A DNA stretch of 64,000 nt from UBA2784 sp964494625 (GCA_964494625.1 CAZBRT010000002.1:1-64000), one strand, 5' to 3'. Counted from the first letter of the stretch, positions 27,400-37,201 are shown. Numbers and translations: made by a program. The notes: generated from the sequence alone by a model not told the origin.

Positions 27400-28362
27400 T
27401 CAAAGCTTCTTGTAGTCCTTGAACCAGCTGACAAAAGCCTCAAGACCCTGCGCCAGCGGGGTGACGGGACGGAAACCGAAATCGCGCTCCAGTGCCGATA
27501 TGTCGGCATAGGTGCGATAGACGTCGCCGGGCTGCATCGGCTCCATCTGCCGGACAGCCTTGTGGCCCGTCAGCTGCTCAAGCGTGGTGATCAAATGATC
27601 CAGCCGCTCGGGCTTGTTGTTGCCGATATTGTAAATCCGGTGGCTGCCCTTTTCCGGCGTGTGGTCATGCACGCGCACGACGCCGCCTGCGATGTCGTCG
27701 ATGAATGTGAAGTCGCGCCACATATCGCCGTTGTTGAAGACGCGGACGGGCTTGCCCGCAAACAGCGCCTCGGTGAACAGCCACACCGCCATGTCGGGCC
27801 TGCCCCATGGCCCGTAGACTGTAAAGAACCGCAGGCCAGTCTGCGCAATACCGTAGAGATGGCTGTAGGACGCGCTCATCAACTCGCCCGCGCGCTTGGT
27901 CGCGGCATAAAGCGACACCGGGTGATCAACCCGGTCATCCTCCGAAAACGGCACCTTGGTATTGCCGCCATAGACCGACGACGATGACGCATAGATGAAA
28001 TGGCGCACCCCATGGTGGCGGGCATGCTCCAACAGGTTGAGATGTCCCAACACATTGGCTGCCACATAGGCGCCGGGGTTCTCCAGGCTGTAGCGAACCC
28101 CTGCCTGTGCCGCCAAATGGATGACCGACGAAATCCTGTGCGGAGCCAAAGCGGCCGCGAGGGCTGGCGCATCGGCGATGTCACAGCGCAGGCCGGTGAA
28201 GTTCTTCTGCGCGGTCAATTGCGCAAACCGCGCTTCCTTCAAGGCCGGATCGTAATAGGCATTGAAATTGTCGAGGCCGATCACCTCGTCGCCACGCGCC
28301 AACTGCATCATCGCCACCCGATGGCCGATGAACCCTGCTGCACCCGTGACGAGAATGGCCAT
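27400..28362 (-). CDS. NAD-dependent epimerase, UDP-glucuronate 4-epimerase type
   Basis: A 320-residue extended SDR: VTGAAGFIGH, GLDNFNAYYDPALKEAR (the GAE-type signature), HLAAQAGVRYSLENPGAYV, YASSSSVYGGNTK and catalytic YAATK. This branch converts UDP-GlcA to UDP-GalA. It makes sense with ugd, which makes UDP-GlcA, 5 kb away. It lies 9 bases from the HMGS-like gene on the same strand, so it may share its transcript. Confidence 0.88.
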   Translation of the reverse strand: MAILVTGAAGFIGHRVAMMQLARGDEVIGLDNFNAYYDPALKEARFAQLTAQKNFTGLRCDIADAPALAAALAPHRISSVIHLAAQAGVRYSLENPGAYVAANVLGHLNLLEHARHHGVRHFIYASSSSVYGGNTKVPFSEDDRVDHPVSLYAATKRAGELMSASYSHLYGIAQTGLRFFTVYGPWGRPDMAVWLFTEALFAGKPVRVFNNGDMWRDFTFIDDIAGGVVRVHDHTPEKGSHRIYNIGNNKPERLDHLITTLEQLTGHKAVRQMEPMQPGDVYRTYADISALERDFGFRPVTPLAQGLEAFVSWFKDYKKL

Positions 28363-28371
28363 GGCGCGCGC

Positions 28372-29838
28372 CTACGCCTTTACCTGCGGGATCGCTTTCC
28401 AGAAGTAACGCCGGAAGCCACGCCGCTCGTCAAAATCCTTGATGCGAAACACCATGCGCACTTCGACGCCGCTGTCGAAACTGCCGGGATCGACATCCGT
28501 AAAGTCGGCAAGGAACCGCCCGCCCTCCTCGAATGTCACCATGCCGTAATGCTGCGGCGGGTCCATGGAATAGGTCAGGAAGTCGGCCGACCAGGACAAC
28601 ACTTTGCCCGGCAGTTCCGAGAAGGCGAAGGGCTCCTGGGCGTCCACCGCTTTGCAGTTCGGATTGACGCAGATGCGCGCGCGCGGGAACTGCGCGGTGC
28701 CGCAGCGCGTGCACTTGCCGCCGGTCAGGCCAAACAGCATGTCGCGCTTGCGGTAGGTGACGGTGAGCGCCGTCTTGTTGTCCTTCTCGGCCCGCATACC
28801 TTTTTCAAGGTTGATGAGGCCGTTGAAGGCAAGCCATTTCATGTAGTTCGTTTCTTCCTTGCGGTTGGCCAGCGAGCCGTTGATGCCGCGCCGCTTGCCC
28901 AGCTTCGCCAGCGCTTCGGTCGTCTCGAGAACCACCACGTCGCAGCCCTGCCCGAACGCGGCGACCACGATGCGCTGACCGGGCTTTGCCTCCTCCAGCG
29001 CGTGCGCCAGCATCACGAGGGCATGCGCGCTGGCGCATTCGCCAACCTTTGCGGCGAGATTGTCGCGCACTTTTTCAGGCGCGATGCCGCAGGCTTTGGC
29101 AATCTGCTGGTCAAGCTTGGCGAATGTGGTCGGCATGATGAAATGATCGACCGCGCCGCCCTCAATGCCTGCTTTTGCAAGTGCTGCCTTCACCACCGGC
29201 GGCACGATGGTGACGAAGCCCTCGTCACGGATCCAGCGCTCTTCCCAGTGATAATCGTAGTCTTCGCCTTCGCCGCGGAAATGGTCGATGAAGTCGATGG
29301 TTGACGATGCTGTGGCCAGAAGGCGCGCAATCACATCCGTCTTGCAGACTTCAAAGGCGGCTGCACCATCGCCGTAATTCAGTTCGGCAGAAGACGCCGC
29401 GCGCGACTTGCGCGTATCAGCCGCAACCACCAGCGCATGTGCAGCCGAACCGGCGCCCACTGCATCAAAGGCCGAGAGAAGTGCCGAGAGCCCTGCGCGC
29501 TGTGAACCTGTCACATCGGCGCCGCGCACATTGGGCCCAAGCGACAGGGCCGCGGACACGATGCCTGCGTTCAAGCGGTCGGCAAAGGGCAACGTCGTCG
29601 AGCCCAGGAAGATCGCGTCGATGTGCTTGCGCGCTGCAAGGGGATCCTTGCCGGGCAGGCAATCGCGCGCCGCCTCCACCGCCATGGTGATGGCGTCCTC
29701 GTCCCAATTCGCCATGGCCCGCTCGCCTTTGGCACCGGCGCCCTGCCCCGGCGCAAACCAGGCGTTGGCAGCGGCTACCGCTTTGCGCTGAAGGCGAAGG
29801 CGCGGCACATAGCCGCCAAAGCTTGTGATGCCGGTCAT
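28372..29838 (-). CDS. HMG-CoA synthase-like/ketosynthase III-fold protein fused to a DUF35 OB-fold zinc ribbon
   Basis: About 488 residues from the ATG at 29838 (MTGITSFGGYVPRLRLQR). Residues 1-350 are thiolase-superfamily (GVGECASAHALVML-like segment, VVAAFGQGCDVVVLE). Residues 370-488 form a DUF35 domain with a rubredoxin-like zinc ribbon (CTRCG and CVNPNC) and an OB-fold. At the position of the acyl-binding cysteine the sequence reads DVTGSQRAGLSAL, so the usual nucleophile appears to be missing. The DUF35 part binds acyl-CoA in aldolases such as the steroid-degradation Ltp2 complex. A non-decarboxylating lyase or scaffold role is therefore possible but unproven. Confidence 0.82.
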   Translation of the reverse strand: MTGITSFGGYVPRLRLQRKAVAAANAWFAPGQGAGAKGERAMANWDEDAITMAVEAARDCLPGKDPLAARKHIDAIFLGSTTLPFADRLNAGIVSAALSLGPNVRGADVTGSQRAGLSALLSAFDAVGAGSAAHALVVAADTRKSRAASSAELNYGDGAAAFEVCKTDVIARLLATASSTIDFIDHFRGEGEDYDYHWEERWIRDEGFVTIVPPVVKAALAKAGIEGGAVDHFIMPTTFAKLDQQIAKACGIAPEKVRDNLAAKVGECASAHALVMLAHALEEAKPGQRIVVAAFGQGCDVVVLETTEALAKLGKRRGINGSLANRKEETNYMKWLAFNGLINLEKGMRAEKDNKTALTVTYRKRDMLFGLTGGKCTRCGTAQFPRARICVNPNCKAVDAQEPFAFSELPGKVLSWSADFLTYSMDPPQHYGMVTFEEGGRFLADFTDVDPGSFDSGVEVRMVFRIKDFDERRGFRRYFWKAIPQVKA

Positions 29839-29956
29839 CTGAAGCAATCTCTCTTCCCGCACGGAATGACTGTGTGGCTGGAATTAGCAGATGACGCCGG
29901 GCAGATGAAGCGGGATCGCTCAATTACGACCCGGCAGATGGAAGCGTGCCGAAGCG

Positions 29957-31015
29957 TCAGCTGCGCGCTTGTGCCGTGACGCCAAGGCGCGCCAGATCGG
30001 CGTCCACCATCTCGCGGATCAGCCCGGCAAAGCCGATCTTCGGCCTCCACCCCAGGACACGGCGCGCCTTGGCGGCATCACCCATCAGCTGGTTGACCTC
30101 GGCCGGCCGGAAGAAAGCAGGATCAACTTCCACCAGCGTCTCGCCGGTTTGCGCATCCTTGCCCTTCTCGGCAAGGCCGCTGCCTTCCCATGCAATTGTG
30201 ACGCCGATGGCTGCGAAGGCTTCGAGAACTGCCTCACGCACCGTGTGCTGCTCGCCGGTCGCCAGCACATAGTCATCCGGCTTGGGCTGCTGCAGCATCA
30301 GCCACATGCCCTCCACGAAGTCGCGCACGTGTCCCCAATCGCGGCGGGCGGAAAGATTGCCGAGGCGGAGCGGGGTCCGCTCGCCCTTGGCCCAGCGCGC
30401 GACGGCCAGCGTGATCTTGCGGGTGACGAAATGGGGGCCGCGCGTTGGCCCCTCGTGATTGAAGCAGATGCCCGAGGAGGCATGCGCGCCATAGGCCTCG
30501 CGGTAGTTGATCGTTGTCAGATGCGCGAACAGCTTCGAGATCGCATAGGGGCTGCGCGGATGAAACGGCGTCGTCTCCGATTGCGGCGCAACGCTGGTGT
30601 CGCCATACATTTCCGACGTTGACGCCTGATAAAATCGGGTGTGGTCGAGGTAGCCGAGCAGACGCAGGCCTTCCAGCACATGCAGGCAGCCCAGCGCATT
30701 GACGGACGCGGTATAAGACGGCTTCTCGAAGCTCACATGCACATGGCTCTGGGCTGCGAGGTTGTAAACTTCGTCGGGCTTCACCTGACCCAGCACGCGC
30801 ATGACGCTCGAAGCATCCGTCATGTCGCCATAATGCAGCGTGACGCCGGGGAGATATTTCCGGTTGCTGCCCTGCCCGTCGGACATTTCCGCGTCAGACG
30901 ACGATGTGCGCCGGCGCATGCCATGAACGTCATAACCCTTGGCGGCAAGCAGTTCGGCGAGATAGCCACCATCCTGCCCGGTCACGCCGGTAATGAGTGC
31001 AATCGGGCGCGCCAT
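29957..31015 (-). CDS. gmd: GDP-mannose 4,6-dehydratase
   Basis: A 352-residue extended SDR with ITGVTGQDGGYLAELLAAKG, RRRTSSSDAEM, NLAAQSHVHVSFEKPSYT, QASTSEMYGD and the catalytic Y-x3-K in SPYAISKLFAH. It makes GDP-4-keto-6-deoxymannose from GDP-mannose (supplied by manC). No fucose synthase, RMD or perosamine synthetase is in the window, so the final sugar cannot be named. Confidence 0.95.
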   Translation of the reverse strand: MARPIALITGVTGQDGGYLAELLAAKGYDVHGMRRRTSSSDAEMSDGQGSNRKYLPGVTLHYGDMTDASSVMRVLGQVKPDEVYNLAAQSHVHVSFEKPSYTASVNALGCLHVLEGLRLLGYLDHTRFYQASTSEMYGDTSVAPQSETTPFHPRSPYAISKLFAHLTTINYREAYGAHASSGICFNHEGPTRGPHFVTRKITLAVARWAKGERTPLRLGNLSARRDWGHVRDFVEGMWLMLQQPKPDDYVLATGEQHTVREAVLEAFAAIGVTIAWEGSGLAEKGKDAQTGETLVEVDPAFFRPAEVNQLMGDAAKARRVLGWRPKIGFAGLIREMVDADLARLGVTAQARS

Positions 31016-31110
31016 TCACGATCCTGCCAGCAAAGGAAACGCACGCAAATGTCCGCCACCGGGCGGGCGCGCGCCGCCTTCATAGGGTGAAACCGGCGAA
31101 AGGAAAAGGC

Positions 31111-32127
31111 CTAGCGGATGCCGCCCGCGGCACGCGGCCCCGGCGTGCTGGCATGCTGGAGGTGCCGCTCCCAAGCCAGCGCATGGCGCACAATCGTCCG
31201 CAAATCGGCAAAGCGCGGCTGCCAGCCGGTGTCAGCGCGGAGGCGGCTGGCATCGGCCACGACTTCGGCAAGGTCGCCCGGGCGGCGCGGTGCTGTACGA
31301 ATCGCGATGCGGGTACCTGCTTCCGCCTCCACTGCACGCACCACATCCAGAACCGAGTAGCCGCGGCCATAGCCGACATTCATCACACCGCCGCCATGGC
31401 CATGGCGCAGGGCATCAAGCGCGCGCAGATGCGCGTCGGCCAGATCCATCACATGGATGAAGTCACGCACGCCGGTTCCGTCGAGCGTCGGGTAGTCCGT
31501 GCCATAGATCGTCAGTTGCGGGGCAGCGCCGATGGCTGCACGCACGGCTGCCTTGATAAGGTTGGTCGCCTTGAGGGTTGATTGCCCCGTGTTCATGTCC
31601 GGGTCGGCACCGGCGACGTTGAAATAGCGCAACGCCATGTAGCGGAAGTCATGCGCGTGGGCGGTATCAGCCAGCATCCACTCCGTCATCAGCTTGGAGC
31701 GGCCATAGGGCGAGGCCGGGTTGGTGGGCATCGTTTCAGTAACCGGATTGGCTTCCGGCAAGCCATAGACCGCTGCAGTCGACGAGAAGATGAAATGCTT
31801 CACGCCATGGCGCACGCAAGCCTCAATCAGCGTGCGCGATGCCGAAGTGTTGTTCCGGTAATAGGCCAGCGGGTCGGACACCGATTCCGGCAGGACCACG
31901 GAGCCTGCAAAATGCATCACAGCATCGATGTCGTGCGCGGTCATCACCAGATCGAGGACATGGGGCGACCCCGCGTCGCCAAAGACGAATTCGCACCCCT
32001 GGGGCACGGCATGGCGGAACCCGGTGACGAGATTATCCACGACCACAACGGCTTCGTTGCGCTCGCGGAGTCGCAAGGCTATATGACTGCCGATGTAACC
32101 TGCGCCGCCGGTGACCAGAATTGCCAT
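31111..32127 (-). CDS. galE: UDP-glucose 4-epimerase
   Basis: A 338-residue epimerase with VTGGAGYIGSH, VVVDNLVTGFRHAV, FSSTAAVYGLPE, catalytic YGRSKLMTE and RYFNVAGADPD. It converts UDP-Glc to UDP-Gal. It diverges from galU, with a 144-base gap between them that must hold both promoters; I see no convincing elements there. Confidence 0.94.
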   Translation of the reverse strand: MAILVTGGAGYIGSHIALRLRERNEAVVVVDNLVTGFRHAVPQGCEFVFGDAGSPHVLDLVMTAHDIDAVMHFAGSVVLPESVSDPLAYYRNNTSASRTLIEACVRHGVKHFIFSSTAAVYGLPEANPVTETMPTNPASPYGRSKLMTEWMLADTAHAHDFRYMALRYFNVAGADPDMNTGQSTLKATNLIKAAVRAAIGAAPQLTIYGTDYPTLDGTGVRDFIHVMDLADAHLRALDALRHGHGGGVMNVGYGRGYSVLDVVRAVEAEAGTRIAIRTAPRRPGDLAEVVADASRLRADTGWQPRFADLRTIVRHALAWERHLQHASTPGPRAAGGIR

Positions 32128-32271
32128 TGCTTCGAAGCCTTCGGACTCGTCCTTGACGCACCCAACCTAGGGCGTGCCGATTAAGGACCGTTTGAATCCC
32201 CCATGCAGGGTTGGGGCCAAAAAGCGATGACATGGTGAATCCCCGGCTAAAGCACCTGCCGAGAACCCGAG

Positions 32272-33150
32272 ATGCCGATCAAACAGGTACGCAAAGTCGT
32301 GTTCCCGGTCGCGGGCATGGGCACACGCTTCCTGCCCGCGTCCAAGGCTGTTCCCAAGGAAATGCTGCCGGTCGTGGACAAGCCGGTCATCCAGTACGCG
32401 GTCGAGGAGGCCAAGCGTGCCGGAATAGAACAGTTCATCTTCGTCACCGGCCGCGGCAAGCACGTCATCGAGGACCATTTCGATCACGCCTACGAGCTTG
32501 AGGCGCTGCTTTCCGAACGCGACAAGACGATGGAGCTGAACAGCCTTCTTGAGGCCCTGCCCAAGACCGGTTCGGTGTCCTTCACGCGCCAGCAGCAGCC
32601 GCTGGGCCTTGGCCATGCCGTCTGGTGCGCGCGCCACTTCATCGGCAACGAGCCCTTCGCTGTGATCCTGCCGGACGACCTCATCAAATCCGAGCCGGGT
32701 GTGCTCAGCCAGATGATCGACGCCTACGGCAAGACCGGCGGCAATCTGGTGGCAGTCGAAGACGTGGGGCGGGAACGTACGAAATTCTACGGCATCATCG
32801 CGCCAGGCAAGTCTCGCGGCGCGCTGACCGAAGTGACCGGCCTTGTCGAAAAACCCAAACCGGCGGCGGCACCTTCGACGCTCGCCATTGTCGGGCGCTA
32901 CATCCTGCAACCGGAGGTCTTTGAAGAACTCGAGCGCCAGAAGCCCGGCTCGGGCAAGGAAATCCAGTTGACCGACTCGATGGCCAAGCTGATTGGCCGG
33001 CAGCCCTTCCACGGTCTCAGCTTCAAGGGCGAACGTTTTGACTGCGGCGACAAGGTGGGCTTCCTGCTCGCCAATGTGGCACTGGCGCTCGATCGCGCCG
33101 ATCTTGCGCCGGCCTTCCGCCAAGGCCTTGCTGCCCTTCTCAAGAATTGA
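32272..33150 (+). CDS. galU: UTP-glucose-1-phosphate uridylyltransferase
   Basis: A 292-residue nucleotidyltransferase with FPVAGMGTRFLPASKAVPKE, LPVVDKPVIQYAVEEA, VILPDDLI and LTEVTGLVEKP. It makes UDP-glucose. It is followed by ugd 24 bases downstream, so UDP-GlcA supply is co-regulated. Confidence 0.96.
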   Translation: MPIKQVRKVVFPVAGMGTRFLPASKAVPKEMLPVVDKPVIQYAVEEAKRAGIEQFIFVTGRGKHVIEDHFDHAYELEALLSERDKTMELNSLLEALPKTGSVSFTRQQQPLGLGHAVWCARHFIGNEPFAVILPDDLIKSEPGVLSQMIDAYGKTGGNLVAVEDVGRERTKFYGIIAPGKSRGALTEVTGLVEKPKPAAAPSTLAIVGRYILQPEVFEELERQKPGSGKEIQLTDSMAKLIGRQPFHGLSFKGERFDCGDKVGFLLANVALALDRADLAPAFRQGLAALLKN

Positions 33151-33174
33151 TGGCGTGAGCACGAGGATTTTCGC

Positions 33175-34506
33175 ATGCGCGTGGCAATGATCGGTACCGG
33201 CTATGTGGGTCTTGTGTCGGGCGCCTGCTTTTCCGACTTCGGGCACGATGTCGTGTGCATCGACAAGGACCATGCCAAGATCGATGCACTCAAGAACGGC
33301 ATCATCCCGATCTATGAACCGGGGCTTGATGCGCTCGTCGCCGAGAATGTGAAGAAGGGGCGGCTCTCCTTCACGACCTCGCTGGCCGAAGGCGTCAAGG
33401 GGGCCGAGGCGATTTTCATTGCCGTCGGCACACCCAGCCGGCGCGGGGATGGCCATGCGGATTTGTCATTCGTGTTCAAGGCATCCGAAGAGATTGCCGA
33501 TGCGCTGACCGGCTATGCTGCCATCGTGACCAAATCGACCGTGCCGGTGGGCACCGGACAAAAGGTCGAAGACGTGATCCGTGGCCGCCGGAAGGATGTA
33601 GATGTCGATGTGATTTCCAACCCCGAGTTCCTGCGGGAGGGATCGGCCATCGAGGATTTCAAACGTCCCGACCGTGTTGTCGTCGGCGCGGATACGGATC
33701 GCGGGCGCGATGTGATGCGCCGCCTCTACCGCCCTCTGCACCTCAACGAGAAAACGCCGTTCCTTTTCACAACGCGTGAATCATCCGAGCTCATCAAATA
33801 CGCGGCCAACGCGTTTCTTGCGATGAAGATCACTTTCATCAACGAGATCGCCGACATTTGCGAGAAAGTCGGCGCCGATGTGCAGGACGTTTCGCGCGGC
33901 ATCGGGCTTGACGGGCGCATCGGTTCCAAATTCCTGAATGCCGGGCCCGGCTATGGCGGCTCGTGCTTCCCGAAGGACACGCTGGCGCTTGACCAGACCG
34001 CGCAGGCCGTGGAGGCGCCCTCCGAACTGGTGCAGGCCGTGATCCGCGTCAATGCCTCGCGCAAGAAGCGCATGGCCGAGCGGGTCATCAAGACCATGGG
34101 CGGCAGCGTTGCGGGCAAGACCATCGCCGTCCTGGGCCTTGCGTTCAAGCCGAACACGGATGACATGCGCGACAGCCCCTCGCTCGACATCGTGCCTGCC
34201 CTGATCGCGGCAGGTGCCAAGGTGCGGGCCTTCGATCCTGCAAGCATGAAGGAAGCACGCAAGCATGCGGAGCTCGCCGGGCTCGACTACGCAACCGATG
34301 CGTATGATGCGCTCAAGGGCGCGGATGCCTGTGTCATTGTCACGGAGTGGAACGAGTTCCGCGCGCTTGACTTCAAGCGCATGGCCGGGATCATGCGCGG
34401 CCGCGCCATCATCGACCTGCGCAACATCTATGCGCCGGGCGAACCGGCGTCCGAAGGTTTCGACTATGTCAGCATCGGCCGCCCATCCGTGCGGTCCAAA
34501 CGCTGA
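33175..34506 (+). CDS. ugd: UDP-glucose 6-dehydrogenase
   Basis: A 443-residue dehydrogenase with GTGYVGLVSGACFSDFGHDV, the KSTVPVGTG motif, NPEFLREGSAIEDF, and the catalytic Cys in GYGGSCFPKDT. It makes UDP-glucuronate for the polymer and for the GAE-type epimerase. It converges on cysNC with 3 bases between the ends. Confidence 0.97.
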   Translation: MRVAMIGTGYVGLVSGACFSDFGHDVVCIDKDHAKIDALKNGIIPIYEPGLDALVAENVKKGRLSFTTSLAEGVKGAEAIFIAVGTPSRRGDGHADLSFVFKASEEIADALTGYAAIVTKSTVPVGTGQKVEDVIRGRRKDVDVDVISNPEFLREGSAIEDFKRPDRVVVGADTDRGRDVMRRLYRPLHLNEKTPFLFTTRESSELIKYAANAFLAMKITFINEIADICEKVGADVQDVSRGIGLDGRIGSKFLNAGPGYGGSCFPKDTLALDQTAQAVEAPSELVQAVIRVNASRKKRMAERVIKTMGGSVAGKTIAVLGLAFKPNTDDMRDSPSLDIVPALIAAGAKVRAFDPASMKEARKHAELAGLDYATDAYDALKGADACVIVTEWNEFRALDFKRMAGIMRGRAIIDLRNIYAPGEPASEGFDYVSIGRPSVRSKR

Positions 34507-34509
34507 CTG

Positions 34510-36399
34510 TCAGATGCGGAAGCGCTGCTTCACATAGACGACAAGGTCCTCAACGCAGGCAACTGCCGACTTGGCCGCCGTATCCACCACCAGTTCGGGC
34601 GCATCCGGCTCCTCGTAAGGAGCAGAGATGCCGGTGAACTCGGCGATCTCGCCCTTGCGTGCTCTGGCATAGAGGCCCTTGGGGTCGCGCGTCTCGCAGG
34701 TGGCAAGGTCCGCCTTCACAAAAATCTCGTGGAAGTCGTCGCCTGCCGCCGTGCGCGCACGGTCACGATCCGAGCGATAGGGCGAGATGAATGCCGAAAT
34801 GGCAATCACGCCGGCGCGTGCAAACAAGGCCGCCACTTCGCCGACGCGACGGATATTCTCCGAGCGGTCCTCCGGCGAGAAGCCGAGATTGGCATTGAGG
34901 CCGTGGCGCACATTGTCGCCGTCAAGGATGTAAACGTGGAAGCCCTCGTCGTGGAGGCGCTTCTCCAATGCGACAGCCAGCGTTGACTTGCCCGCGCCCG
35001 AGAGACCGGTCATCCAGATGACGCCGCCCTTGTGGCCGTTGCGGGTCCAGCGTTCCTCGCGTGAGACAGCGTGCTCAACCCGCGTGATGTTGGTCGCGCG
35101 CGCGGTGATGTGGCTGCGCTGGTCGGCATAGCCTTCCATCGAGATGATGCCGCCGCCGGCGATGTCGTACTTGTCCACCAGCACGAAGCGGCCTGTGCGT
35201 GGCAGATCGGCATAGGCGTCAAGGGCAATGATGCGGCGCGCGCGGAAGACGATCTCCGCCACCTGGTTGCGTTCCACCCGGTCGGGCGTTGCCGAGGAGA
35301 GATCGCCCGTATCGATCACCTTTTCGATGGTCTGGATGGTCACGGGAGCTTCAAACGTATTGAGCTTGATCTTGTAGCGCGCGCCCTTGGTCAGCGGTTC
35401 CTTGCCCAGCCAGAAGATGCGGGCACGGAAGACATCGGTCTCGACCGGGGCGCTGACCTCGTGGGAGGCAATGTCGCCGCGCTCGACAAAAATCTGCTCG
35501 TCCAGCGTGACGCCGACAGACTCGCCTGCTCCGGCCGACAAGGGCTTTGGACGGTCTGTGGGCCAGATTTCTATGGAGCTGACGCGCGCCGATTTGTTCG
35601 ACGGCGAAAACACGAGGCGGTCGCCCGTTTTCAGTGTGCCGGACTCGATGCGGCCGGCGATGATGCGGCGCTCATCGAATTTGTAAACGTCCTGCACGGC
35701 AAAGCGCAGCGGCAGGGCATCCGACGGCGCCACCGGCGCAAAGCTGTCCAGCGCCTCGACGATGGACGGCCCTTTGTACCAGGGCATTTCCGCGGCGCGG
35801 CTCGCGACATTCGCGCCCTCGCGGGCGGATACCGGAATGACATGGGCGGGCTCGACGCCGATTTCCTTCAGATAGGCGCGGTATTCCGTTTCCACTTCGC
35901 GGAAGCGCTCTTCGCTCCAGCCCACCAGGTCCATCTTGTTGACGACCACGGCAACCTGCCGCACGCCCAGGAGATGCAGCAGATAGCCGTGGCGGCGTGA
36001 TTGCTCCTTCACGCCCTCTTCCGCATCGATCACCAGAACGGCGGCATCGGCCTGCGATGCGCCGGTGATCATGTTCTTGAGGAATTCCTTGTGGCCCGGC
36101 GCGTCGATGATGACGTAATCGCGCCGCGCCGACTTGAACCAGATCTGCGAGGTGTCGATGGTGATGCCCTGGTCACGCTCGGCCTGCATGGCATCCATCA
36201 GGAAGGCCCATTCGAACGGCATGCCGCGCCGCTCGGACATGGCCTTGATCGCTTCGAACTTGCCTTCCGGCAGGCTGCCGGTGTCATGGAAAATGCGGCC
36301 GACAAGCGTTGACTTGCCGTGATCGACATGGCCGACGATGACGATGCGCAGAAGGTCGCGCTGGCTTTGTGCGGTGGGTGTGGCGGATTTCCTGTTCAT
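34510..36399 (-). CDS. cysNC: Bifunctional sulfate adenylyltransferase subunit 1 / adenylylsulfate kinase (CysNC)
   Basis: About 629 residues from the ATG at 36399. The N-terminal GTPase (IVGHVDHGKSTLVGRIFHD, DAPGHKEFLKNM, VVNKMDLVGW) stimulates ATP sulfurylase. The C-terminal APS kinase (about 440-629) has MTGLSGAGKSTLA, DGDNVRHGLN and FISPYRSDRDRAR. Together with CysD it makes PAPS. Its place within the polysaccharide genes suggests sulfate for polymer or lipid sulfation rather than, or as well as, cysteine synthesis. It starts 7 bases after the cysD stop. Confidence 0.96.
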   Translation of the reverse strand: MNRKSATPTAQSQRDLLRIVIVGHVDHGKSTLVGRIFHDTGSLPEGKFEAIKAMSERRGMPFEWAFLMDAMQAERDQGITIDTSQIWFKSARRDYVIIDAPGHKEFLKNMITGASQADAAVLVIDAEEGVKEQSRRHGYLLHLLGVRQVAVVVNKMDLVGWSEERFREVETEYRAYLKEIGVEPAHVIPVSAREGANVASRAAEMPWYKGPSIVEALDSFAPVAPSDALPLRFAVQDVYKFDERRIIAGRIESGTLKTGDRLVFSPSNKSARVSSIEIWPTDRPKPLSAGAGESVGVTLDEQIFVERGDIASHEVSAPVETDVFRARIFWLGKEPLTKGARYKIKLNTFEAPVTIQTIEKVIDTGDLSSATPDRVERNQVAEIVFRARRIIALDAYADLPRTGRFVLVDKYDIAGGGIISMEGYADQRSHITARATNITRVEHAVSREERWTRNGHKGGVIWMTGLSGAGKSTLAVALEKRLHDEGFHVYILDGDNVRHGLNANLGFSPEDRSENIRRVGEVAALFARAGVIAISAFISPYRSDRDRARTAAGDDFHEIFVKADLATCETRDPKGLYARARKGEIAEFTGISAPYEEPDAPELVVDTAAKSAVACVEDLVVYVKQRFRI

Positions 36400-36406
36400 G
36401 GCCGCC

Positions 36407-37201
36407 TCACATATAGCCGTCAGAGCGCAGACGCTCGAAGGCGTCCTCGCTTTCGTGATCCATGGCACGGCCCGCGCGCTCTTCGGTCTTTGTCACTTCA
36501 AGTTCGGCGATGATCTCATCGATGCTTGAGGCATCCGACTTGATCGGGAAAGTGATGCCGATTTCGCCGAGCGAACGGAAACGCTCGCCATTGCGCGCCA
36601 GATAGAGCGGCACGATGGGCATGTTCTCGCGCTTGATGTAGCGCCAGATGTCGAGTTCCGTCCAATGCAGCAGCGGATGGATGCGGATGTGCACGCCCGG
36701 CGGATAGTCGGTCTTGAACTGGTCCCAGAATTCCGGCGGCTGGTCGCGGAAGTCCCATTGGCCGTCGGCAGAGCGCGGGCTGAAGACACGCTCCTTTGCG
36801 CGCATCGACTGCTCGTCACGGCGGATGCCGGCGATGATGCCGTTGAACTTGTACTTCTCGATCGCTTCCTTGAGCCCGGCAGTCTTGCGCGCGGCGATGC
36901 GCGATGCGGGCGGCAAGGAGTCGTCAATCGTGTCGAGCGGCGGGCAATCATCCGCTATCAGCTTGAGGTTCCATTCCTTCGCATAGCGCTCGCGGAAGGC
37001 ATAGGTTTCGGGAAACTCAAGGCCGGTATCCAGATGGGCGACGGGAAACGGGATGTGACCCAGAAAGGCTTTCTTTGAAAGCCAGATCATCACGTTGGAA
37101 TCCTTGCCGAGCGACCACAGCATCGCGATGTTGTCGATGCGGTTGAACGCTTCACGCAGAATGTAGATGGACTGGGCTTCCAGCTGGTCGAGGCGATCCA
37201 T
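36407..37201 (-). CDS. cysD: Sulfate adenylyltransferase subunit 2 (CysD)
   Basis: About 264 residues from the ATG at 37201 (MDRLDQLEAQSIYILREAF), shorter than the roughly 300 of E. coli CysD. The PP-loop motif is LWSLGKDSNVMIWL; DEQSMRAKERVFSPR and HPLLHWTELDIWRYI are also conserved. A longer frame to 37357 would run through the predicted promoter. It heads cysD-cysNC. The C-terminus is trimmed around SLGEIGITFPIKSD compared with classical CysD. Confidence 0.92.
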   Translation of the reverse strand: MDRLDQLEAQSIYILREAFNRIDNIAMLWSLGKDSNVMIWLSKKAFLGHIPFPVAHLDTGLEFPETYAFRERYAKEWNLKLIADDCPPLDTIDDSLPPASRIAARKTAGLKEAIEKYKFNGIIAGIRRDEQSMRAKERVFSPRSADGQWDFRDQPPEFWDQFKTDYPPGVHIRIHPLLHWTELDIWRYIKRENMPIVPLYLARNGERFRSLGEIGITFPIKSDASSIDEIIAELEVTKTEERAGRAMDHESEDAFERLRSDGYM

